Origin: Adhaeribacter soli
GTDB lineage: Bacteria > Bacteroidota > Bacteroidia > Cytophagales > Hymenobacteraceae
Reading direction: 5' to 3'
Length of the DNA stretch: 64,000 nt
NCBI RefSeq assembly: GCF_008727925.1
Contig: NZ_VTWT01000011.1
Coordinates: forward strand, 1 to 64,000
Under the pieces are notes generated by a model. That model was given only the letters and a program-made list of their open reading frames with translations. It was not told where the DNA came from and ran no database searches. Numbering within the stretch: the first letter of the stretch is position 1; each line of letters opens with the position of its first letter. Of this stretch, positions 26,142 through 32,899 are shown piece after piece. Made by a program: the position numbers and the translations under genes.

Positions 26142-26194
26142 TTTTTGCCAGGAGACAACGTAACAGCATTAATCACGTTAAAAGTTACCTGAAG

Positions 26195-26202
26195 TAAATT
26201 TG
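26195..26202 (+). promoter_or_regulatory. Promoter -7 element of crtI
   Basis: TAAATTTG matches TAnnTTTG and lies 38 nt before the crtI GTG start. The 32-nt inverted-repeat element (26207-26238) starts four bases downstream, so a protein bound there would cover the transcription start. Confidence 0.5.
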
Positions 26203-26206
26203 AATT

Positions 26207-26238
26207 TTGTTTAAGTATTTTGATAAATTATAAAACAA
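26207..26238. promoter_or_regulatory. 32-nt inverted-repeat element upstream of crtI
   Basis: TTGTTTAAG at 26207 and TATAAAACAA ending at 26238 form the second member of the 32-nt element. It matches the copy at 25532-25563 in its eight left-end bases and seven right-end bases and in total length. It ends two bases before the crtI start codon, a position suited to repression. Confidence 0.5.
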
Positions 26239-26239
26239 G

Positions 26240-27718
26240 GTGGCTGATAAGAAAAAGGTGATCGTTATCGGGGCAGGGTTCTCGGGAATTGCTGCCGCCA
26301 CCAGTCTGGCGCACGAAGGCTATTCGGTAACGGTGCTTGAAAAAAACGCTACTCCCGGTGGCCGCGCCCGTAGTTTTAGTCACCAGGGTTTTGTCTTCGA
26401 TATGGGGCCAAGCTGGTACTGGATGCCGGACGTTTTTGATAAGTACTTTGAAAAGTTCGGACGGCGCACATCTGAATATTACAAACTGGTCCGGCTCGAT
26501 CCGTCTTACACCGTGGTTTTCGGCCCGGACGATTTTATGGCTTTGCCGGCGGGCATTCCGGCTTTAAAAGAAAGCTTCGAAAAACTGGAACGCGGAAGCG
26601 GGGAGAAGCTGGAGGAATTTCTAAAGCAGGCGGCTTTTAAGTACCAGGTGGGTATGAACGAACTGGTGTACAAGCCGGGAAGGTCGGTTTCCGAATTTCT
26701 GGATACAAAGTTGCTGCTGGGCGTACTGAAGCTGGACGTTTTTCAATCGATCCGCAAGCACATCCGCAAATTTTTCCGCCACCCGAAGATCATCCAGATC
26801 ATGGAATTTCCGGTGCTTTTCCTAGGTGCCCTGCCAGAGAACACCCCCGCGCTTTACAGCCTGATGAACTACGCCGACATGACCCTGGGAACCTGGTACC
26901 CGATGGGTGGCATGTTTAAAATTGTGGAGGGAATGGTATGCCTGGCCGAAGAAAATGGCGTGGAATTCCGCTATAACCAGACGGTGAAAGAAATTGTGCT
27001 GGAAAAGGGTAGGGCGAAAGGCATAAAAACCGAAAACGGCTATTTCGAAGCCGATGTAATAGTAGCCGGCGCCGATTACCACCACGTAGAAAGCAGTTTG
27101 TTGCCCGGAATTTCGCAAAGCTACACACCAGATTACTGGAACAAGCGCGTAATGGCGCCTTCTTCGCTTATCTTTTATTTGGGCGTTAACAAGCGGCTCA
27201 AAAACTTAACCCACCACAACCTTTTCTTCGACGAAGACTTTGGCAAGCACGCCCGGGAAATTTACGAAGATCCGAAGTGGCCCGACAAGCCGCTTTTCTA
27301 CGTTTCGGTTCCCTCTAAAACCGATCGCAGAGTAGCGCCGGAAAACTGTGAAAACCTGTTCGTACTGATTCCGGTGGCGCCAGGTTTGGTCGATACCGGA
27401 ACCATTCGGGAAAAGTATTACAACCTGGTAATGGAGCGACTGGAAAAACTGACCGGGCAAAGCATCCGGGAGCACGTGGTTTACAAACGGAGCTATGCCC
27501 ACGCCAATTTTATAGAAGATTATAATGCGTTTAAAGGCAACGCGTACGGACTGGCCAATACTTTACGGCAAACGGCCATTCTGAAACCAAGCCTGAAAAG
27601 CAGAAAAGTTAAGAACCTGTTTTATACCGGGCAGCTTACCGTGCCGGGCCCAGGGGTGCCGCCTTCGCTCATTTCCGGGCAGGTGGTAGCCGCCGAGGTG
27701 CATAAAGAATACAGTTAA
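26240..27718 (+). CDS. crtI: Phytoene desaturase
   Basis: The 492-residue FAD enzyme turns phytoene into lycopene by successive desaturations. The N-terminal dinucleotide fold VIVIGAGFSGIAAATSL with EKNATPGGRARSF, and the C-terminal NLFYTGQLTVPGPGVPPSLISGQ block, are typical of CrtI. Length is normal. The start codon is GTG at 26240. crtB follows 76 bp downstream. Distinction from related CrtI-type enzymes such as CrtD or CrtN relies on context with crtB and the lycopene cyclase. Confidence 0.92.
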   Translation: MADKKKVIVIGAGFSGIAAATSLAHEGYSVTVLEKNATPGGRARSFSHQGFVFDMGPSWYWMPDVFDKYFEKFGRRTSEYYKLVRLDPSYTVVFGPDDFMALPAGIPALKESFEKLERGSGEKLEEFLKQAAFKYQVGMNELVYKPGRSVSEFLDTKLLLGVLKLDVFQSIRKHIRKFFRHPKIIQIMEFPVLFLGALPENTPALYSLMNYADMTLGTWYPMGGMFKIVEGMVCLAEENGVEFRYNQTVKEIVLEKGRAKGIKTENGYFEADVIVAGADYHHVESSLLPGISQSYTPDYWNKRVMAPSSLIFYLGVNKRLKNLTHHNLFFDEDFGKHAREIYEDPKWPDKPLFYVSVPSKTDRRVAPENCENLFVLIPVAPGLVDTGTIREKYYNLVMERLEKLTGQSIREHVVYKRSYAHANFIEDYNAFKGNAYGLANTLRQTAILKPSLKSRKVKNLFYTGQLTVPGPGVPPSLISGQVVAAEVHKEYS

Positions 27719-27794
27719 TTTAAAAACAGCAGTGCAGGAGGAAGGAAGAGAGGGAAAAGGAAAATTCAGAATTACGTTTTAAATAAAGTAGCCG

Positions 27795-28628
27795 ATGGAG
27801 CTTTTTAACCGGACCAGCCTGGAATGCAGCAAACTGATAACCGAACGGTACAGCACTTCTTTTACGCTGGGTATTAAAACGCTTGATAAAAAACTTCACT
27901 TTCCGATCTATGCCATTTATGGGTTTGTGCGTTTTGCCGACGAGATTGTAGACACTTTCCACGACCACGACCGCGAAAAACTTTTCGAAGATTTCTGTAA
28001 AAGTACCTGGCAGGCTATTGAGGATGGGATCAGCCTGAACCCGGTGCTGCATGCTTTTCAGCTGGTGGTGCGCGAGTACGGCATAGAGCATGGGTATATA
28101 AGAGCCTTCCTGAACAGCATGGAAATGGACCTGAAACAACTGCAATTCCACCGGAACCTTTACGACGAATACATTTACGGCTCGGCCGAAGTGGTGGGTT
28201 TAATGTGCCTGCAGGTGTTTTGCCAGGGCGATACGCAACAATTCGACAAATTAAAAGATGCAGCCCGAAGCCTGGGTGCAGCTTTTCAGAAAGTAAACTT
28301 CCTCCGGGATATTAAGAGCGATTACTACGAACGCGGCCGGGTGTATTTCCCGAAGGTAGATTTTAAATGCTTCGATAATTGCGCCAAGGCGGAAATAGAG
28401 GCCGATATTGAACAGGATTTCCGGAACGCTTATGCCGGAATTGTGGACTTACCGCGGTCGGCCCGCATGGGCGTTTACCTAGCGTATGTGTATTACCTGA
28501 AGCTGTTCCGGAAAATTCAGGCCTTGTCGGCTACCCGCATTGTAAAAGAACGGGTCCGGGTGCCGGATAATACCAAGCTTGCTTTGCTGCTGGGTTCTTA
28601 CGTAAAATACCGGCTGAACACGATCTAG
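27795..28628 (+). CDS. crtB: Phytoene synthase
   Basis: The 277-residue enzyme condenses two geranylgeranyl diphosphates to phytoene. The two Asp-rich motifs are present: ADEIVD (D49 to D53) and NFLRDIKSDYYERGRVYFP, which hold the magnesium-diphosphate groups. The protein is close to the usual family length. It follows crtI in the same direction. The geranylgeranyl diphosphate synthase gene is not in the window. Confidence 0.92.
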   Translation: MELFNRTSLECSKLITERYSTSFTLGIKTLDKKLHFPIYAIYGFVRFADEIVDTFHDHDREKLFEDFCKSTWQAIEDGISLNPVLHAFQLVVREYGIEHGYIRAFLNSMEMDLKQLQFHRNLYDEYIYGSAEVVGLMCLQVFCQGDTQQFDKLKDAARSLGAAFQKVNFLRDIKSDYYERGRVYFPKVDFKCFDNCAKAEIEADIEQDFRNAYAGIVDLPRSARMGVYLAYVYYLKLFRKIQALSATRIVKERVRVPDNTKLALLLGSYVKYRLNTI

Positions 28629-28720
28629 GGCGTAAGCAGGTTTTTTTTAAGATTTTGCTATCGTTTTGCGGGAGCTTAGAACGAAACATATATACTAAAA
28701 GCTATTTTATTATTGTGTTT

Positions 28721-28826
28721 GTCATGTTGAGCGATAGCGAAACAACTCATCGGCGTAAAGCAATGTTGTTATTGCTAGCGTTTCTGCTGAAAGCCGACAA
28801 GGTCCTTCACTTACGTTCAGGATGAC
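28721..28826. repeat. Snapback repeat element A, diverged copy
   Basis: The left arm starts GTCATGTTGAGCGATAGCGAA and the right arm ends CAAGGTCCTTCACTTACGTTC-AGGATGAC, recognisable versions of the 9839-9930 element with many changes. It lies in the 487-bp gap between crtB and the next gene; the remainder of that gap shows nothing clear. Confidence 0.55.
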
Positions 28827-29115
28827 AGTTGTATTTATGAGATAGCCTAGAGTTAGATAGCTTGGAGTTGGTTTTAAAATGGCATTTAAATAATATAAAT
28901 TAAAAGGAATTTCAGTGCAAAAAAACGGGAGCAGCGAACGATAAGAAAAGACAGCGTAAAAATTAGGGAAAGTGTTAAAATGCTGGGTTTAAGTTCAAAA
29001 AACTGCAAGTAAGGCATATACCCAAATGCAACCAATGCGTAAAAATAACGGTTATCAGGTTAAAGGCCGGCTACCTTTTTAGTCCTGTTTTTTGTTTTTT
29101 TTAACTGTTGGTATT

Positions 29116-29640
29116 ATGGGAATGTTAACTATTTACGCGTTTCTGATTTGTGGTTTTCTATTCGGCACGGCCGAAGTTTACCGGGTTTCTGAATTAAGGC
29201 AGTTTTACCACCAGGCTACCAAAGAAGCGGCCGCCGGCGAAGCATTCTATAAGCACATGGCCCAATATGATGGAAGAGAGCCGGTAATTTTAGGGTTTAA
29301 AGCTGCCTCGGAAGCGGTAATGGCCAAGTACGCCTGGAGCCCGTACGCCAAATTGAAACACCTGAAAAATTCGGCAGCCATTTTTGACCAGGCCGTAAAG
29401 CTCGATCCGGACAATGCTGAGATCCGTTTTTTGCGTTACACCGTGGAGTATTACGTGCCGCGTTACCTGAACCTGAGCAACAACGTTGAAGAAGACCGCC
29501 GTATAATTCTGAACAGTTTATTCAAGTATCCGAAGTCGGGACTGGATGCGGAACCGGGAAAGATCATGCGTGATTTTCTGCTCACCGCCGACCATTGCAG
29601 CGACCAGGAAAAGCAACAGCTTCGAACCATAAAAATCTGA
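29116..29640 (+). CDS. Unknown protein coupled to lycopene cyclase
   Basis: The 174-residue protein has a hydrophobic N-terminus (MLTIYAFLICGFLFG) that could be a signal peptide or anchor, followed by a helical region with a TPR-like segment (SAAIFDQAVKLDPDNAEIRFLRYTVEYYVP). No catalytic motif is seen. Its stop codon overlaps the crtY start by one base (TGATG), so the two are translated together. Unnamed proteins of this type accompany lycopene cyclase in other Bacteroidota as far as I recall. The start is 29116 or 29122; the frame is also open from a TTG at 29092. Confidence 0.7.
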   Translation: MGMLTIYAFLICGFLFGTAEVYRVSELRQFYHQATKEAAAGEAFYKHMAQYDGREPVILGFKAASEAVMAKYAWSPYAKLKHLKNSAAIFDQAVKLDPDNAEIRFLRYTVEYYVPRYLNLSNNVEEDRRIILNSLFKYPKSGLDAEPGKIMRDFLLTADHCSDQEKQQLRTIKI

Positions 29641-30332
29641 TGTACATTTACCTCTGGCTTAACGTATTTACCATCTTTTTCCCCTTCGTTCTTTCCTTCG
29701 ATAAGCGGGTGGCTTTCTATAAAACCTGGCCTGCTTTATTTCCGGCGCTTGTTGTAAACGCCCTCATCTTTATTCCCTGGGATATTTATTTTACCCAACG
29801 CGGCATCTGGGGCTTCAATCCGGAATACCTGGTGGGCATTTATATTTTTGGTTTACCCCTCGAAGAGATCCTCTTTTTTATTACCGTTCCCTACGCCTGC
29901 GTTTTTATTTACCAGTGCCTGAATGTTTATTTCGGCGAAAGCATTTTTCAGCGGCACGCCCGCACGTTTACCTTCCTGCTGATCCCGCTTCTGCTTTTAC
30001 TGGCGGTGTTTAATTTGCCCCGGCTTTATACCTCGGCCACGGCGGTTTTCCTGGTGCTCATGTGGTTTGTGCACCTGAAAGTAATTGGCAACGAATTGCT
30101 GGGCAAGTTTTACCGGGCCTACCTGGTGCACCTGATCCCGTTTCTGCTGGTGAATGGAATCTTAACGGCCATCCCGATTGTTTGGTACAATAATGACTTC
30201 AACCTGGGGCACCGCATTTATACCATTCCGGTGGAAGATGCCTGGTACTCGATGCTGCTGTTGCTATTGCCGGTTACGGCTTTCGAATTTTTTCTGAGCC
30301 GGCGAAAACAAATTGCAACTCAGGTTGTTTAA
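29640..30332 (+). CDS. crtY: Lycopene beta-cyclase, fused CrtYcd type
   Basis: The 230-residue membrane protein contains two lycopene-cyclase (CarR/CrtYc and CrtYd) domains in one chain, each of about three membrane segments. The first has PLEEILFFITVPY and the second IPVEDAWYSMLLLL, the paired acidic motifs needed for cyclisation. It turns lycopene into beta-carotene. ATG at 29640 overlaps the previous stop. Its own stop lies inside the 32-nt element in front of ispH. It is unrelated to FAD-type CrtY/CrtL enzymes. Confidence 0.87.
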   Translation: MYIYLWLNVFTIFFPFVLSFDKRVAFYKTWPALFPALVVNALIFIPWDIYFTQRGIWGFNPEYLVGIYIFGLPLEEILFFITVPYACVFIYQCLNVYFGESIFQRHARTFTFLLIPLLLLLAVFNLPRLYTSATAVFLVLMWFVHLKVIGNELLGKFYRAYLVHLIPFLLVNGILTAIPIVWYNNDFNLGHRIYTIPVEDAWYSMLLLLLPVTAFEFFLSRRKQIATQVV

Positions 30333-30356
30333 GAATTAATAATAACTATTACACAA
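30325..30356. promoter_or_regulatory. 32-nt element upstream of ispH
   Basis: TTGTTTAAG at 30325 and ACACAA ending at 30356 span 32 nt as in the copies before the sigma factor and crtI; the right arm has one mismatch (ACACAA for AAACAA). It includes the crtY stop codon and ends two bases before the ispH ATG. Confidence 0.4.
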
Positions 30357-30358
30357 AA

Positions 30359-31204
30359 ATGTTAAACCTGCACGTACAGATCGATTCCGGCTCCGGCTTT
30401 TGCTTCGGGGTGATCTATGCCATTCAAATGGCGGAAGATATACTGGCGGAACAGGACCACTTGTATTGCCTCGGCGACATTGTGCACAACGACGAAGAAG
30501 TAGCCCGCTTGGTTCAGAAGGGCTTGCGCATTATCGGGTACGAGGAACTGGAAAAGCTTCAGGATGAAACGGTGCTGATCCGGGCGCACGGCGAACCGCC
30601 TTCCACCTATAAAATGGCTCTCGAAAATAACCTGAACCTGGTAGATGCCTCTTGTCCGGTGGTACTGAAACTGCAGAACCGTATTAAAGGCTCTTTCGAC
30701 AAAGGCGACAACATTTTTATTTACGGCAAGCACGGTCACGCCGAAGTGCGGGGCTTGCTCGGGCAAACCAGTAACCAGGCGGTGGTCTTCGAAACGATGG
30801 ATGAACTTTTGCAGCACGAACTTCCGGCTAACCTTACCCTTTACAGCCAGACCACCAAAAGCACCGATAGTTTCTATCGCATAAAAAACACCCTCGAAGA
30901 AAAAGGCATTGCCGTAGACGCCAACGATACCATTTGCCGCCAGGTATCGAACCGCGATAAAGAGTTGCGCAAGTTTGCCCGGCAGTTCGATAAGATCGTT
31001 TTCGTTTCCGGCACCAAATCTTCCAACGGCAAGGTGTTGTATAATGTGTGCAAAGACACCAATCCGGACACCTGGTTTATTTCCAAACCGGAAGAGTTGC
31101 AGCCGGAATGGTTTGCCTCCGGCGAAAGGGTAGGTATTTGCGGGGCAACTTCTACGCCCATGTGGCTCATGGAAAACGTCCGGAATATTTTACTTTCGTA
31201 TTAA
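30359..31204 (+). CDS. ispH: 4-hydroxy-3-methylbut-2-enyl diphosphate reductase
   Basis: The 281-residue iron-sulfur enzyme makes IPP and DMAPP in the last step of the MEP pathway, supplying precursors for the carotenoids. Cluster-binding cysteines are in FCFGV, ASCPVV and GICGATSTP, with the conserved RAHGEPP and GKHGHAEVRG motifs. Some positions differ from the common form (SGFCFGV), but the fold and cysteines are intact. Placement between crtY and crtW suggests the pathway is boosted together with pigment synthesis. Confidence 0.9.
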   Translation: MLNLHVQIDSGSGFCFGVIYAIQMAEDILAEQDHLYCLGDIVHNDEEVARLVQKGLRIIGYEELEKLQDETVLIRAHGEPPSTYKMALENNLNLVDASCPVVLKLQNRIKGSFDKGDNIFIYGKHGHAEVRGLLGQTSNQAVVFETMDELLQHELPANLTLYSQTTKSTDSFYRIKNTLEEKGIAVDANDTICRQVSNRDKELRKFARQFDKIVFVSGTKSSNGKVLYNVCKDTNPDTWFISKPEELQPEWFASGERVGICGATSTPMWLMENVRNILLSY

Positions 31205-31220
31205 GGAGAAACTCCTTTTT
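31203..31220 (+). terminator. Weak hairpin after ispH
   Basis: AAGGAG/CTCCTT with a three-base loop is followed by TTT, overlapping the ispH stop codon. It is short and may only attenuate read-through into the VOC and crtW genes. Confidence 0.35.
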
Positions 31221-31234
31221 CACCGGCTACTTTT

Positions 31235-31726
31235 ATGGAAGAAAAATATACTATTCCTGCCAAAACCTGTATCGGACACGTGCACCTGAAAGTTTCGGAC
31301 CTGCAGCGCTCCCTCGATTTTTATTGCGGCATTCTGGGTTTTGAACTGATTACCATGTACGGCGACCAGGCGGCTTTTATTTCGGCGGGCGGCTATCACC
31401 ACCATATCGGCCTGAATACCTGGTACAGCGAAGGTGCTTCGCCGGCGCCGGTGCGAAGTGCCGGTTTGTTTCATGCGGCCATTCTGTACCCAACCCGGAA
31501 GGATCTGGCGGCAATCTGCAAAAGGCTTATGGAAAAAGGCTACCCGTTAACCGGCGCTTCGGATCACGGCGTTTCCGAAGCCCTGTACCTGAACGACCCC
31601 GACCAGAACGGCCTGGAGCTTTACCACGACCGTCCGCGGGAAGAATGGCCCAAAAAAGCCGACGGTAGCATCGAAATGTACACGCACCGCTTAGATCTGG
31701 AAGGGCTTTTAAAAGAACTGGCGTGA
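31235..31726 (+). CDS. VOC-superfamily protein (glyoxalase/dioxygenase fold)
   Basis: The 163-residue protein has two vicinal-oxygen-chelate repeats resembling the first part of catechol 2,3-dioxygenases (CatE-like): IGHVHLKVSDLQRSLDFYCGILGFEL, then GLFHAAILYPTRKDLAAICKRL and LYLNDPDQNGLELY. Metal-ligand candidates are His in GHVHL, His in LFHAA and Glu in LELYHD. Substrate unknown. Its stop overlaps the crtW GTG start (GTGA), so the two are translated together; a role in oxidative carotenoid metabolism is possible but unsupported. Confidence 0.82.
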   Translation: MEEKYTIPAKTCIGHVHLKVSDLQRSLDFYCGILGFELITMYGDQAAFISAGGYHHHIGLNTWYSEGASPAPVRSAGLFHAAILYPTRKDLAAICKRLMEKGYPLTGASDHGVSEALYLNDPDQNGLELYHDRPREEWPKKADGSIEMYTHRLDLEGLLKELA

Positions 31727-32427
31727 AACCAGCTTTTACCTATACCGGAGTACTAATTGCTATCCTGATCGTTGGTTGCTGGGCAGCCTTACTCTCTTTT
31801 TCGCTGCAATTTCCTACTGATTTTTCGAAGCCCTGGCCTTATATTTTGTTGCTGCTGCAAACGCATTTGTACACCGGTCTTTTTATAACCGCCCACGATG
31901 CCATGCATGGCGTAGCCGCTCCCGGTCATAAAAAGCTGAATACCTTCATCGGAACAATTTGCGCCTTGCTTTTTGCATTTAACTGGTATCCGCGCCTTTT
32001 GCCCAAACATCACGAGCACCATCATTTTGTAGCCACCGAAAAGGATCCCGATTACCACGGCGGCGGGTTCTGGCCTTGGTATTTCAGTTTTCTGAAGCAA
32101 TACATCACCTGGCCGCAAATGCTGGCTATGGCAATTACGTTTAATCTGCTGAAGTATTCCTTTCCCATAGAAAACGTGATTCTGTACTGGATGCTGCCGG
32201 CCATTCTGGCTACATTTCAACTCTTTTACTTTGGTACCTACCAACCGCACAAAGGCGAGCACGAAGCCGGAAACCGGCACAAATCCACCACGCTCAAACG
32301 CAATCACCTCTGGGCTTTTCTGAGCTGCTATTTCTTCGGCTACCATTACGAACACCACGAAAAGCCTTACCTGCCCTGGTGGAAATTATATCAGGAAAAA
32401 GACCGGTTGCAGCAAAGGGTTTCTTAG
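31723..32427 (+). CDS. crtW: Beta-carotene ketolase, CrtW type
   Basis: The 234-residue membrane protein fits CrtW in length and histidine motifs: HDAMH (58-62), HHEHHH (96-101), and the C-terminal FGYHYEHHEKP followed by PWW, typical of the ketolases. It would place keto groups at C4 and C4' of beta-carotene; with CrtZ this leads to astaxanthin-like products. The start is a GTG overlapping the VOC stop. Generic fatty acid desaturase was considered and is less likely because of the motif set and context. Confidence 0.82.
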   Translation: MKPAFTYTGVLIAILIVGCWAALLSFSLQFPTDFSKPWPYILLLLQTHLYTGLFITAHDAMHGVAAPGHKKLNTFIGTICALLFAFNWYPRLLPKHHEHHHFVATEKDPDYHGGGFWPWYFSFLKQYITWPQMLAMAITFNLLKYSFPIENVILYWMLPAILATFQLFYFGTYQPHKGEHEAGNRHKSTTLKRNHLWAFLSCYFFGYHYEHHEKPYLPWWKLYQEKDRLQQRVS

Positions 32428-32596
32428 AAGTGGGTTCTTCTGAAAGTGACCTAATCTTAGCCTTTTTAGAGAGCAAATCATAGTCGTCAGACTAATAAAA
32501 AGGTGGTCATTCCGAGTGGGGGTAAATTTTGTGTGTAGTTCTTAAAGAGGTATGACATCAAAAGTTAGTTTCCAGTGGCGGCACCGTCTGCTATTT

Positions 32597-32689
32597 GTCA
32601 TCCTGAGCGCCAGCGAAGGACCTCGTCGGAATTAAATAGGATGCACTCTACCGGGAGCCGACGAGGTCCTTCGCTGTGCTCAGGATGAC
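32597..32689. repeat. Snapback repeat element A, copy 2
   Basis: Arms 32597-32629 and 32658-32689 match the 9839-9930 element and pair with each other with small differences. It lies in the 472-bp gap between crtW and the TonB receptor gene. Confidence 0.8.
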
Positions 32690-32818
32690 GCAATAAAACG
32701 GTTAGGCCTGACGGCTATAGAGTGCAGACCAGGTAAATACCGGGCATGAACCTCGTCGGTTAAACCCTATTCTCAAAAATCGTATTTAGAGGAATTTAAG
32801 CACATCATTTACTGAAAA

Positions 32819-32848
32819 TGTTTTACATTTACGGTGAAATGTTAAACA
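32819..32848. promoter_or_regulatory. Palindrome upstream of the TonB receptor gene
   Basis: TGTTTTACATTT (32819-32830) and AAATGTTAAACA (32837-32848) are 12-bp inverted repeats with one mismatch and a six-base spacer, ending 51 nt before the GTG start. It resembles a dimeric regulator site. The outer ends are loosely similar to the 32-nt carotenoid element, but the left end differs. Confidence 0.45.
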
Positions 32849-32899
32849 AAAAAGCCTGAATCCTGTTTAAGGTGCAGGTTGTCTTAATTCCTGTTTCGC

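Noticed and set aside
31723-32427. Generic fatty acid desaturase annotation for crtW.
   Set aside because: FGYHYEHHEKP with PWW and the HDAMH motif, together with coupling to the carotenoid genes, point to a ketolase.
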